From NCBI RefSeq assembly GCF_037893015.1, contig NC_133658.1:18410268-18474267 (forward strand): DNA of 64,000 nt, written 5' to 3'. The notes beneath the pieces were generated by a model. The model ran no database searches, was not told the origin of the DNA, and worked only from the letters and a program-made list of their open reading frames with translations. Both the position numbers and the translations under genes were made by a program. Below, in pieces: positions 52,081 through 63,673 of this stretch. This DNA comes from Macrotis lagotis (Eukaryota > Chordata > Mammalia > Peramelemorphia > Peramelidae). Every line of letters begins with the position of its first letter. The stretch's first letter is position 1.

Positions 52081-52549
52081 TTTAATTGCTCCTGTCTATG
52101 GAAGATCTGCGTGGCTAAGCAGAGTAAATCTGGTGCCTCTTCAACTTAATGAAACCTGAACTCAAGAATCATTGCCTCCACCCCCAATCTTCTCTTTTCT
52201 AGGACAAATCACTCCAGTTCTTTGAACTGACTTTAAGCGGCACTAACTCTAGCTCCTTAACTATCTTGGTGGCCTTCCTCCAGTGTACTGGTGTCCTGCC
52301 TAAACTGTGATGTCTAGACTGCAATGGTGCTCCAGTGTGATTAGAACAGGCAAATGGCAGAAGAAGTCTCCTGCCCATGACACTCGGCCTCACTTAATAT
52401 AGCCTCAAGCTTGTATTAGCATACCTGGTCACTGCATTATGATTTAGCTTACACTAAATCACCTGGGTCTTCTTCAGACAGACTTGAGAAGGGCATCTAG
52501 TACTCGCCTCCCCCCATTCCCTAAGACACACAAACTTGATCAGAAATTC

Positions 52550-52665
52550 ATTTTGTATCTTTTCTGACAAACAGGTATCTAGCCCCTACTTGAGCTACCC
52601 AGGGGCAGGCAATCCATTCTATTATTTGATAATATTTTCCATACCTGAAGCCAAAATTTGGGGAT
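52550..52665 (+). mobile_element. CR1/L3-type fragment
   Basis: 'gacaaacaggtatctagcccc' and 'ggcaatccattctattatttg'. Confidence 0.4.
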
Positions 52666-52669
52666 CACT

Positions 52670-52905
52670 TAAGTGTTGTAGTGAATAGTGTGACTTGGAT
52701 TCCAGAAAGCCTGAGATCAAATCTGGCCTCAGATACTCCGATACTAACTATATGACCCTGACCTAGTCATTTAACCTCTATGTGCTTCAGTTTTCTCAGT
52801 GTAAAATGGTGACAATTATAGCAACTACCTCCTAGGGTTTTTTGTAAGGATAAAATGAGATAAATGTAAAGTACTTTATAAAAGTTGGCTCCTCGTCCTC
52901 CTCAT
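52670..52905 (+). mobile_element. THER1/MIR-type SINE
   Basis: 'gagatcaaatctggcctcag', 'gaccctgacctagtcatttaac', 'cctcctagggttttttgtaagg' and 'gtaaagtactttataaaag'. The tail runs into an ATT repeat. Confidence 0.65.
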
Positions 52906-53679
52906 TATTATTATTATTCCTTTTTTTCTCTTCCTCCTCCTTATCCTTCCCCTTTTTCTTCATCTTCATTTAGTATCTATTCACTGGGTTTCAAAATTCT
53001 GATATAGTGAATGCTTTCAAGGTATGATCAATCCACTGTATTTTCAATACATTTTCATTGTCAACGGTAAATGTATTTCTTCAAGGCACCTGAGTTATAA
53101 TATTAAAGTGTCATATTTAAGATATGAACCCAAGTCTCCTGCATTGAATGGTTTTTTCCCATAACACTGGTGCCTCAGAATGCTTGGTGTCTCTTTATTT
53201 TGGCAGAATAATCGTTAATTTGGAATGTCATGAAAGATGCGATTGATATTGTCTTGGTCTTCACACTATTCTCAAAATTTGCAGCCAGGTACTACATGAT
53301 GAAACATGCATGTTAATTAGAATTGTATGTATTATTTAAGGAGTTCCAAATAATATTTTGCCTGGAATACCTTGGTAACTTCTCAAATTGAGGTCCTCTG
53401 TGCATGGATAAACATTCATTAAATATTTTCAGGACCCCAGCATACAATGTCTTCTCTCCCTTAGACTATGTCTCCCTGCATTTATCTAACATTATTGTGT
53501 ATTGAGAAACTTCTGTTCCATTTCATTGAGATCCAGCACCTGGTTTGGTGAGGTTCCCTTTATAATGCAATAATGTCTGTCAGAATCCCTTGTTTGAAAG
53601 TACATATTTCTGTGCATAATGGAGAGAGGTTTAACACAAGCCACTTGATCTTTCATTGCCTCCATCCCTGGAACTGACT

Positions 53680-53985
53680 TCCTCCTCTCTTCTGCCTTTC
53701 AGAACTCACCTCTTCCTTCAGGACAAAGCTCCAGTACTTCATTCTACTTCATCTCCTAAACATCCCCAAAGTTCCTTCTTTCTGTTCCTCCACTGAATTT
53801 CCTCTTTTTATCAATTCTGCAGTCTATATCTTCCTGACCAGAGGTGCCTCCCGGGAATGTGATTTCCTGGAAGGCAAGGATTGCTTTATTCTTTTTATCT
53901 GAATCCTCTATATTTAGCATCACAGGGTTTTAGGCACATAGATACAAGTTTCATCAATACATATTGATTGCTTACTTTCAGTGCC
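53680..53985 (+). mobile_element. L2 LINE 3' end
   Basis: 'ttcagaactcacctcttcc', 'ttcaggacaaagctcc', 'ggaaggcaaggattgcttt', 'ggttttaggcacatagata'. Confidence 0.6.
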
Positions 53986-54139
53986 ACAGACAATTCTTTT
54001 TATTTTTTTGGCATGTGATGTGTCTATCACTGATTCTTCATTCTAATTGGTCAATCTTTTCATTTTATGATATCCTTTCTCTTTTACAAAATTTAATTTT
54101 TTAATTCACTGCTTATAACATAATTCCTTAATCAGTTTT

Positions 54140-54250
54140 CTAATTGCACGGAAAAGAAAATGACAAACCACTCCAGAATGTCTGCATCACAAAAACCCTA
54201 GTGGGGTGATAATGAGTTGGAGGTGACTGAAATGACAGAAAATTATCCAC
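54140..54250 (+). mobile_element. MAR1-like SINE, 3' half
   Basis: 'aagaaaatgacaaaccactcc', 'ggtgactgaaatgacagaa'. Confidence 0.6.
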
Positions 54251-54419
54251 TTGCATAAATAAAGGGAATCCTCTTACTAGAACTCCTCTTTTAGTATTAG
54301 TATTTTAGTATTATTTAGTATTAAAATCACAAATCTGGTTCTTTATAACAGTTTATGGCTTGCACAAAATTTTCCTTTTAAATGTACTTTAGAGTTTAAA
54401 AAGAGACTTATATCTATTG

Positions 54420-54600
54420 TTTTCTTTGAGCCTCACATGGCCACCAGGAGATAGGAGCTACAATTATTATTTTACTCATTTCATGGTTAAGGAAACTGGA
54501 TCAAAGAGAAGCAAAGTGATTTTTTTTCCAAGGTCATACAGCTAGAAATTGTCACAGAATCTGAACCCTTGTCTTACAGGTTCCAAATCCAAACTTTACC
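54420..54600 (-). mobile_element. MIR-type SINE
   Basis: 'gttaaggaaactggatcaaag', 'caaggtcatacagctagaaat', 'tctgaacccttgtc'. Confidence 0.55.
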
Positions 54601-55297
54601 CAGCTGTATCACATACAGCTTCATAATAAATAGTAATTTTAACTAAGTAGGGAAATAACAGTATTTCCCTTTTACAAATGAGAACAAAGAAATGAGGTGG
54701 TGGCAAGATGATGATGATGATGAAGACGATAGCAGATATCTCTGACAGTTGAGGCTTTTCCAACCATTTCACAGACATTATCTCCTGCTATGTCTTTTGA
54801 CAGAATTTGACCTCCTTAAGAGCACATCCTACCACAGTGGCTAACTCATAGTAAATTGGAATTAGTCAAAAAATTTATTAAGTCAATAGATTAGTCAAAA
54901 AATTTATTAAGAAAGCCAAACTATGATCCCTTCCCTCAAGGATCTCACATTAGAATAGATGAAACAGCATGGAAAGAAATTCATCTATATAAAATTTATA
55001 CAGAACACATGGAAGTTAATCTGCAAGGAGAAGCAACTATCCCTTCTCCCACACCTTCTCATCCTGTGGATTTGAACTTAGTCTCAAAGGAGGGCAGAGA
55101 GAATAAGAGACAGACCTCAGGAGGAAGAACATTCCAGGTTAGAAACCTACTGGCTAGGAAAGAGACAGAGAAGGGAGATGATATGCTGTGGTCACAGAAG
55201 AGAAATTAGAACAATGTTTCGGGATTGGAGAAGACTTAGAGGGGGAAAAATGAAAAAAAAAGAGACTAGAAATGTTAGATAGGGACAAGGTAGGAAA

Positions 55298-55452
55298 TTT
55301 TTTTTTTTAGATTTTTGCAAGGCTATGGGGTTAAGTGGCTTGCCGAAGACTACACAGCTAGGTAATTATTAAGTGTCTCAGGCCAGAGTTGAACTCAGGG
55401 ACTCCTGACTCCAGGGCTGGTGCTCTATCCATTGTGCCACCTAGCCATCCCT
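55298..55452 (-). mobile_element. WSINE1-like SINE inside L2
   Basis: Antisense: 'tttttgcaaggctatggggt' to 'gtgccacctagccatccc'. ggtaggaaa at 55,289-55,297 and 55,454-55,462 is the target-site duplication. Confidence 0.9.
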
Positions 55453-56342
55453 GGGTAGGAAAATCTTCAGGTGCTAATCAGAGGCATTTAGACTTGAGCT
55501 TGGAGGTAGTGGCACCTAAATTCACTTAGCAGGGTTTGGTATGATCAGATCTATGTTTTAGGAAAACTACTTTGGCAGTTGGGTGGCAGAGATTTGAAGT
55601 GGGGAGAGATTTGAGTTAGGGACACCAGTTAGACATTTATTGTGATAGTCAATTAGGCTAATGATAATGAAAACCTGACCTTGATTGGTCATCGTATAAG
55701 AAGAGAGTAAGGTGTATAACAAAAAAATGAGAGAATAGGAATAAAATCTGGAAATGAATGATCTATGAGTAGTGAATATGAATGAGGAGTTGAAGATTAC
55801 AGAAGGATTCCAGGTCTAGCTGACTGGTGGTGTGGCAGTGCCCTAGACAGTATAAGAGGGACTCTGGAGGAAATAAGTTTTGTATTAGACGTGAGTTTGA
55901 GATGCCTACAGGACAGTTTGAGACATGCAAAAAGTAACTGATGATTCATGATTACTGCTCAAGAGAGGCTAGGGCTGACTGTGTCTCATCTCTATACAGA
56001 GATAATAATTGAACGGATTGTAACTGAAGAGATCACAAAGACAATGTAGAGTAGTAGAGAGATGAGGGCACAGGACAGAGTCCTGTCAACATGACCAGCA
56101 ATAGAGATTGAGAAGAAGTAGTTGAAAAGACAGGAGGAAAATCAGGAAGGGAACATACTGATGCAAAACTGGAGAGGTGAGCATATACAGGGAGAAGGTG
56201 ATCAACAGTGCCAAAGAATGAAGAGAAGTCCAAAAGGATAAGACCGGTGGAACAATGAAGAGATTCTTAGTAATGTTAGAAGGAGAAGTTTTAGCTAAAT
56301 GATGAGAGAAGAATCCAAATTATAGAAAGTTTAGAAGAGAAT

Positions 56343-56597
56343 GAGTAGCTGATTGTCACAGTGGATAACATGCTGGGACTGGAGTCAGGAAAACTCATTT
56401 CCTGGGTTTGCTTAATAGACACCTACAAACACAGAGTCTCCGGTGATTTTGAGCAAGTCACTTCGCCCTGTTTGACTCAGTTTCCTCATCTACAAAATGA
56501 GCTGGAGAAGGAAATGGCAAATGACTCCATTGTCTTTACAAGAATATTTCAACTGGGGTCACGAAGAATCATTCATGACTGATAAAACAGCAAGAGT
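56343..56597 (+). mobile_element. MAR1-like CORE-SINE inside L2
   Basis: 'ggactggagtcaggaaaactc', 'ctcatctacaaaatgagctgg', 'ggtcacgaagaatcattcatg'. Confidence 0.8.
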
Positions 56598-57454
56598 AGG
56601 TAACTTTACCAAGGAATTCAGAAAGGAAAGGAATGAGAGATTGAGGATGATAACTAATAGGGATAATCAGATCAAATGATATGAATTTGTCTGTGGTCAT
56701 CAGTGAAGGTACCAGTAGATAACAAGAAATTAAAGCTACTGAGACAGTGAGGATAAAGGAGAAAATCTATTCGAAAAGAAGGGAATACATACAGAAAGGT
56801 TCACTGTGGTGAAGGGAAGAAGTATTTCTTCTGAGACTAGAAAAAGGAGGAAAAAATTGGGGGAAGATGTCTTGAGTGATGTGAAATGAGCAAGAAGTGG
56901 AGAAGTGAGACCTATTGGTAAATGGTGTCCATTTCTGAAGGTGGGGTTCATGTATGAGGGGAGATCCTCCCCAGAAAGGGTAAAATGAGAATAATGGCAA
57001 TTGAGAAGGTTGAGAAGAGCCATCAAGGAGAGTGGGATAGTGAATTGATTGAGGAATAGTAAGATTTCCTTGCTATTATCGTTGCTTGAGGGTCTAGTTG
57101 AGATTAGATAATGTACACCATGATCCTTAAAATGGGCAAACTACTAAAAACACAGCTTAAAAATAGTGATCACCAACTTGGAAATTGATTTCTCAATATG
57201 TACATATACTGACTAGTAATCAAAAGGATGGTGTTAGAAACAACACATTCTTCTCCAATTAAGGTAACTATGAGAAAAGTCATTGCCACATTTTGGAAAC
57301 GACAAGCTGTAATTGTGACAAGAATGATGCCAACTTGTACTTTGAAGTGTGATTCTCTCCTCTCCTCCCCTACAAACACAATCACAATGTTAGCTGTCTC
57401 GTAACCTGGGGAATCCGTTAACTAATTGTCATTGCAACAATGGAGGCAACTGGT

Positions 57455-57621
57455 ATTGTGCTTAGAGTAAGGAAGTCCTGAATTCGGATCTAGCCTTCGT
57501 GGCTCCATGACCCTGGGCAAATCACTTCTGGTTTTCCTAGTTCAAAATAAGGATAATAATAACACCTATCCTACAAGACTGTTGTGAAGTTAAAATGAGA
57601 CTTTATAAAAAGTATTTAGAA
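57455..57621 (+). mobile_element. THER1/MIR-type SINE
   Basis: 'ccatgaccctgggcaaatcac', 'acaagactgttgtgaagttaaaatg' in shortened form, then 'aaaagtatttagaa'. Its 3' end continues at 57,787 after the next SINE. Confidence 0.6.
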
Positions 57622-57786
57622 GGGTGACTAGGTGGCACAGTGGATAGAGCACTGGCCTTGGAGTCAGGAGGACCTGAGTTCAAATCAGGCCTCAGACACT
57701 TAATAATGGCCTAGCTGTGTGGCCTTGGGCCAGCCACTTAACCCCATTGCCTTGCAAAAACTAAAAAACAAAAACAAATAAAATAT
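57622..57786 (+). mobile_element. WSINE1-like SINE, well preserved, with target-site duplication
   Basis: It is complete from 'gggtgactaggtggcacagtg' to an A-rich tail and among the least diverged copies here. The 14 bp repeat aaaagtatttagaa (57,608-57,621 and 57,789-57,802) splits an older THER1/MIR copy. Confidence 0.93.
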
Positions 57787-59514
57787 TCAAAAGTATTTAG
57801 AAAACTTCTTGCACATAGTAGGTACCATATAAAAGCTTATTCCTTTTCTTCCTCAATGGTAGAAATGTATTCAGATCAGCTGTAATAGGCATATTCATTA
57901 AATGGCTGCTTTGAGCGGCAATCCATACTCATCTCTGTGATTGAATCAATGGGGGCAACGAACCTTGCAAATTGTTAGGATGAACAAAGTGAACAGATTA
58001 GCCTTGCTGTCATGCAATATGACATGCATGTATAGATGCAGTGTACAGTTTCCAAGAAACTAGGGTTAAAATCAAGAGTAAAAATCACATTCTGGCTGAT
58101 TTCTAAGAAAGGCAATTAGATTCTGCTCTCATCATATTTGGGGAAAAAAAATCTGATTTCCCATTTGGTTCCCTCCTATATGTCTCATTAACTTTAAAAA
58201 GGGGAAAGGGAATAAAGGCATTTCCTCTAAAGAAGAGAAAAGTTAATGGCCATGTGATTACTGTCTTCAAGAATTTGAAGGCTTGTCATTCAGAAGTGAG
58301 ATTGGGTATTGGGCTTGGCTCTTGAGAGAGTAACCACTCTCTCCAGGAACAGTGAGTTGAAGTTAAAGGAAGTCCACTTAAACCCGATAAAAACTTTAGA
58401 CCTTGTAGGGCTCTTCAATAATAGAGGGATGTTCATGGGAGCTATTGCCTTCCTTATCATTAGGGGTATAAACTGAATTCTAAAACTACAAAAAAAAAAT
58501 GTAAAAATAGGGTTAAAATAAATGAATGGAAAATATATTTAACCCTTAAGGTGGAGGTCATTTCAAAAAAGAAAAGATCACCCAGACCTGGGAAAGGAGT
58601 TGATCTTTTAAGCAAAAACAGAGAATAGGGAAAATTATTAGCTTACTTTATGATCTAACCATGAGAATTGCACAATAGCCCTGTCCAATACCACTCTTTG
58701 AAGATTATCATCTTCATACAATACTACGAGATCTTTTATTGTCTCCTCCTGGCTGGACAGTCCCAGCATCCTGCTCATTGTCCTCCTAAGTTTGTATTTT
58801 AATAATAGGTTAAGTACTTGGGAGTCTTAATTTCTTACTTACTGATTAAAAAAAAATCAATCACACCAGGATAATAGTTTTGAGAAATTATTATGCTTAA
58901 CATTATATAGAAGCTAGACAACATCTCAAAGACATTGGAGAAAAAAAAATGCATCCAGGGTCAGTTTGGTGATTATGGTTACAAGACTGGGTAAGAATTC
59001 TGACAATTGAAGCAATTTCATTTGAATGGGGATAGGTGAATGAGGATAGGTGTATGCCAGGAGACTTTTGGGAATGTCACAATAAAACTCAGGACAGTGG
59101 GGAAGACAGTATGGCCTATCTACCTTAGCACCTGAGGGGAGTTAATTACCATATCTAAACTGTGAACTGACTTCAGAGTTGTCTTTCAGAGATGTAGTAG
59201 ATATTGGAATTAGGGTTGTGACAGATATGTAAATAGCTTTTAAATTTAATATAGAAAATATGACAGGATTAATTATTACAACTATGGATATGTTAATTAT
59301 GACAACTGGCAGAGGGATTTTGGGAAAACATCTTGGACAAATCATCTCAGATTACAATAGACAATAGTCAATTATTCCATTTGCAATTTATCCAATTTAT
59401 CTCTATTTTCCAATTTGGAGATTCATGTGAAAGTGGCTCATGTCACTTGCTAAAAGCTGTTCAAACTATTTTTTTTAAATCAAGTCCCTAAATGGAAATA
59501 CACCAGTACTCTGA

Positions 59515-59690
59515 ATCACAAAATTTCTGATCTGAGAGCTCCAAGACCACTTAATCCAGTTCTAATTTGAAAGGAATCCACATTATAATATACTTCATTC
59601 AGGCTCTAATTGAGGTTCTCCTAATTTACCCTGGGGCAAGACTTCTTATGCATCCTTCTAGTCCTATTACACAAGGCTATAAGGCAAATC
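59515..59690 (+). mobile_element. CR1/L3-type LINE fragment
   Basis: 'aatttctgatctgagagctcc', 'cttaatccagttctaatttg', 'ttcaggctctaattgagg'. Confidence 0.4.
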
Positions 59691-59909
59691 CTTGGTATAA
59701 CCACATGGGGTAAAATAGTAGAAAACTCAGATGAAACTGAATCTAGCTGACTTCTGCAGGAGCTTCAGAAGCTCTCAGCCTTGTTTGTACCAGAACCTGC
59801 TTTTGAGAGGAAAATACATGGCTAGTCAACGCCATCCTGGTCGGCAAAAAACCAAATCTGCAAAGAGCCAGATGCTTACCTTTTAATTTGAAAATAACTT
59901 TTTTTTTCC

Positions 59910-60015
59910 ATTAGAAGGTAAGCTTCAAGAGGCCAAGGATTGCCTTATTTTTATTCCCAGAATCTATTATAATTCATGGTAGGAAATTTGTGTTTAATAA
60001 ATATTCGAATTGAAT
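59910..60015 (+). mobile_element. L2 LINE 3' tail
   Basis: 'agaaggtaagcttcaagaggcc', 'aaggattgccttatttttattcc' in parts, 'gtgtttaataaatattc'. Confidence 0.6.
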
Positions 60016-60611
60016 TGCATGGGGGAAAGAGGAAACTATGTCAGAAAATTAAAAGACTCAAAATCTTTGATCTCATGGATATGAATAAAATTAAAGTGAT
60101 TAGTTAGGGGAGCTTGTATGTAATCATCACTGGATAAATTTTTAATGAAAATGACAGGACCGAACCTATGATTTCCTTAGTATTGGAAACTCCCAACAAC
60201 AAAATTCTGACTGTTAGTTTAGAATGGTGCCTTTCCTGCAACTTTTATACTATTAGTTGCTTGGGAACATTGAAAGTTTAAATTACTTACCCAGGGTCCT
60301 ATAACGAGTATGAGTCAGAAGCAGGACTTGAAACTAGGGCAGTTAATTCCCTGATCATGATATCTCCCTAGTGAAAAGAGACTGGCAGTTTCTAGAAAGT
60401 TTCAGTAGTCAGAAAGATCTGAATTCAAATTCTGACTGTAATTACCTAAGTAATTTAACCTCTCAGTAACTTCAGGCAACTTTCTAAAACCTATTATTCT
60501 GTAAATTAACTGTGATTTGTGTTAGCAGAATTCTTAGATTAATTAAAATGCAGATCATTGATGATCAACATCATAATAATGACATAGATATTTATTTAGC
60601 ACTTTAAAACT

Positions 60612-60669
60612 TTACCTCTAGAAAGAATAATGGAAAAAATAGAATGAAATGGCATAGATGAAAGCAGTT
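60612..60669 (+). repeat. 58 bp direct repeat, copy 1
   Basis: ttacctctagaaagaataat followed by a shared 38 bp. The same 58 bp recurs 640 bp downstream with two differences. Confidence 0.9.
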
Positions 60670-61251
60670 TCCCCCGAAAAGCCAGGCCCATAGTTATGGA
60701 GGGAGATTTGAGATCCTTGTGATAAAGATGGGGTCTTGACTATGGGGGATGAACACAATGGTCTCTAAGGTTTCTCTTAGTAAATCTTTGATCTCATGGA
60801 CTTCCATTAACTTTCTTTCTCTATAGATGCTTTTTCTCTGTAACATTTTATTTTCTCTGTAAATGGATTACTCAAAAAATAAAATTCCACTATAAATAGG
60901 AAAAAATATTAGTAACCCTTGCTTAAAAATAAATTGGGGTTTTATTAACAATAATATCTTAACATGAATTTTCATATACAACTTTTGTGAAAAATGATTT
61001 TTTTCAAAATGACTAATATCTAAGGAATTCTTGTTTTTATCTAGAACACTTGTCTAAATCTAGGATTTCTCTGTAGTTTAGTCCATCAATACACAAGATA
61101 TGAACACATTTTCTGTTAAATTGAGTGACAATTAGTAATATCAATCAACTAAATCAGATTGGGCACTTGGCAATATGTTTGAAAATATAAATTGCATTCA
61201 AGGAGACAGTGTATTTCTATATTTATTTTCATTATTATTTATGTGGAAACG

Positions 61252-61309
61252 TTACCTCTAGAATGAATAATGGAAAAAATAGAATGAAATGGCATAGATG
61301 AAAGCAATT
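61252..61309 (+). repeat. 58 bp direct repeat, copy 2
   Basis: Matches 60,612-60,669 except for two positions. Flanking sequence differs, so the duplicated unit is short. Confidence 0.9.
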
Positions 61310-61379
61310 CATAATTCTGAGTGATAGGGATCAATGTAGCCTCTTCTGAGCTATCCATAGACCATGGTTCTGAAGCCAG

Positions 61380-61811
61380 TCATATCTTTGAAGTACATAT
61401 AGGCTCTAAAGATTTACTTGAAATGTTGCCTTTCCATTTATAGCACTTAGAAGGAGTGACTGAAGATACATTCCCTCTAGATGCATCTATGCAGGATGTA
61501 GATGGACAAGAAAAAATGGAAATTGAAAAAATGGACAGACCTGACTGAAAAACAAATATGTGCTGCCCTTTTTCTGCTTGGTAGCTGGTCTTAAATGACA
61601 TTGTTGCTATCATTTGTGGATCATAAGATCTGTCCAACATGATCTTACCGAAATCATTTGCTGAATGAAAGTTTATCCATTTTAGCTTCATTAATAAAGG
61701 AAATGACTTGTTTTCCTTGACTATTTTTAATGTAGAAATATCATGGGCCTTTTTTTTTTTAATAATGGAATTCTTTCCTTTGTCCAATGAAGAGACTGAA
61801 TTTTTTTTCAT
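61380..61811 (-). other. Unrecognised open frame, 143 codons
   Basis: This is the longest open frame in the AT-rich intergenic part. The predicted text is Lys- and Ser-rich (KGKNSIIKKKKAHD near the start; QHIFVFQSGLSIFSISIF in the middle). I do not recognise a family. It has no visible promoter, no splice context that I trust, and no poly(A) signal close to its end. It could be chance, a decayed retrocopy of an unknown gene, or an exon of an unannotated transcript. Confidence 0.2.
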
Positions 61812-63144
61812 ATATTTTTTTAATCAAGCTTTTGCTCTTGTAACACTGCCTAAGTAGTTTTATCCCAGGAAAAAAAAAGATTGAATGACACAGGAATTTG
61901 ATATGTTTGAGTCCCATCACTCCCAGGTACAAATGGAAATGATGCTATTGACCTTGGAGCTCAGTTTTTTCAGACCTCCTTAATTTGGAATGCATGAACT
62001 AGTAATACTACTGCAATATAAATGATTTCCTTTGACTTTCCCTCATTTCCTGCACTTAAAAGCATCATCTTGGGAAGGGATATTGTTTCACAAGACAGTC
62101 AAATGGATTGATGATACATACAAATGGGTAAAAATGAGTGGTTCCCCCCCCCCCAAGTTCTTCATGATAAGAAGATGAGGAAAATAAGACCCTGGGAAGA
62201 ATAACCCACTATCTGTGTGACAAGTTCAGAAAAAGATTAGAAACTAGGCTCTCTACTTCAGATGTAATGCTCTGCCCAATCAGGAGCTGTTTCCTTTCAC
62301 ACAGTAACTTCAATCACTATTACCCATTCACATTATAAGAAATGTTATTTGTATCTGCCTATCAGTCAAGGATTAATTGAAATCATGACCCTTTGCTGCA
62401 ATTTTACCTTATAGGAGTTAACTGAGAATTAACTTAGCTTAATGTAGAAGTAGCCTTCCCATTTGTGCTGAGAAAGAGGCTGAAGAGAGAGGGAGTGAGT
62501 GAGGAAGTAATCAGGTGAGAAAGAGACTCATCTTGTAGCTTCCTTTGGGCCCCCCTTTCCAAATCGGTAAGCTTAGAGTGGTAGAAGTAGATAAGGGGTA
62601 TTGCTAGCTCCTTTCAAAATTTCTCCTGGGATCTCACCTGGGAGCAGGAGAGCCATTCTTACCTGATCCCACTTCCCCCTTTAACACTCGGGAAGGAAAA
62701 TCACTTAGGTCACTAAAAGGGGAATAGGATCTTTTCCTAGACTCTTGAGGCGGGTTTTGTAGGGGAGAGGGGACCAAACTTGGAATTATGGCTATCTAGG
62801 GAGACAGCATGAAGTAATGTATGAGTGATGGTCTTGGGGGGTAAGGAAAAACTCGATTTACCCCCCCCCCCACACACACACACATGGGTTGGACAACCTG
62901 CAGCAGTAAAGGGGAGTGGAGACATTGAAAAGTCCCCACAAGGATGAAATAAGATCCTTCTTCCCCCTCCCTCTCCATTCCCAATGATGCCTCTTATCTT
63001 GAAACCAAAACACCACCCTCTTGTCAGGGAATGACTTAATATAGGACCTTATAATGCCTCCCAGTGGCCTCCCATTAATTTGCTTTCCAGACAGATCTGA
63101 GAAGTAGAGATATTATTCTAAAAGTGAGACCATCAAACAATCAG

Positions 63145-63673
63145 GCATGTTTCCAATATGACCTTTATTGAGCAAGAACTGCTGGGACATTTTACATCAA
63201 TCCACAAAAGGTTGCAAACTGTGCATGTCAGAGGTTCTCCCATGAACGAATGCCCATCTTAATTGCACCAGTGAGGTAAACATAATTATTCATAAATAGC
63301 TTTCTTAAGGCTAAGAGTTCTGTTTCATTATTATCATGATCACTATTATTAGTATTAATATGATTTTTGGCTCAGTTGAATCTTTGCATAATACATCTCA
63401 AGACATCTCCCCAGAGTGATCCCCCCCTTCCAACAGTGTAGGAAATGGGAAAAGAAAAACTTCCTAGGTACATTACAGATCATGCATTGTTAATCCCCCA
63501 AAGACTGTGAAGGGAGCACACCCTGAGCTTGCATGCAGGTTCCCTTATGTTGCACAAAGTAAAATACAGTGTCTGGAGCCCTCATGGGAGAACCGATTCT
63601 GCTTTGAAGCCGTCAATCACATGCATTTTGAAGTTGTCATATGGCTTAACCTTTTGCACCTGACTTGATTCTC
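63145..63673 (-). other. NEFM: NEFM 3' UTR
   Basis: About 530 nt from the stop codon to the expected cleavage point just beyond the poly(A) signal. It has no recognised mobile element. Confidence 0.8.
63164..63169 (-). terminator. NEFM: NEFM poly(A) signal
   Basis: TTTATT on the + strand, AATAAA on the gene strand, with a downstream TG-rich stretch (tgattgtttgatgg, about 63,129-63,142). Confidence 0.8.

Larger units (their letters stand above)
54855..57060 (-). mobile_element. Long L2 LINE (antisense), ~1.8 kb with two SINEs inside
   Basis: Antisense L2 blocks run in order: 'aatttattaag' near 54,880, 'ccttccctcaaggatctcac', 'aacattccaggttag', 'ttaggaaaactactttggc', 'gagttgaagattacagaagg', 'gtttgagatgcctacagg' and 'gccaaagaatgaagagaag', on to about 57,060. 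It is interrupted by a WSINE1-like copy (55,298) and a MAR1-like copy (56,343). This is the longest L2 in the window. A 22 bp word (attagtcaaaaaatttatt...) is duplicated near its start (54,861 and 54,890). Confidence 0.65.
35873..63144. other. Intergenic space between convergent NEFL and NEFM
   Basis: About 27 kb between the two 3' ends, similar in order and scale to human. No gene is recognised apart from one unexplained open frame at 61,380-61,811. Stretches with no repeat I can name include 37,510-38,380, 43,280-44,020, 45,340-46,500, 46,725-47,340, 49,420-51,160, 52,085-52,550, 53,000-53,680, 57,070-57,450, 57,805-59,510, 60,020-61,250 (short SINE scraps) and 61,815-63,140. Confidence 0.8.
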
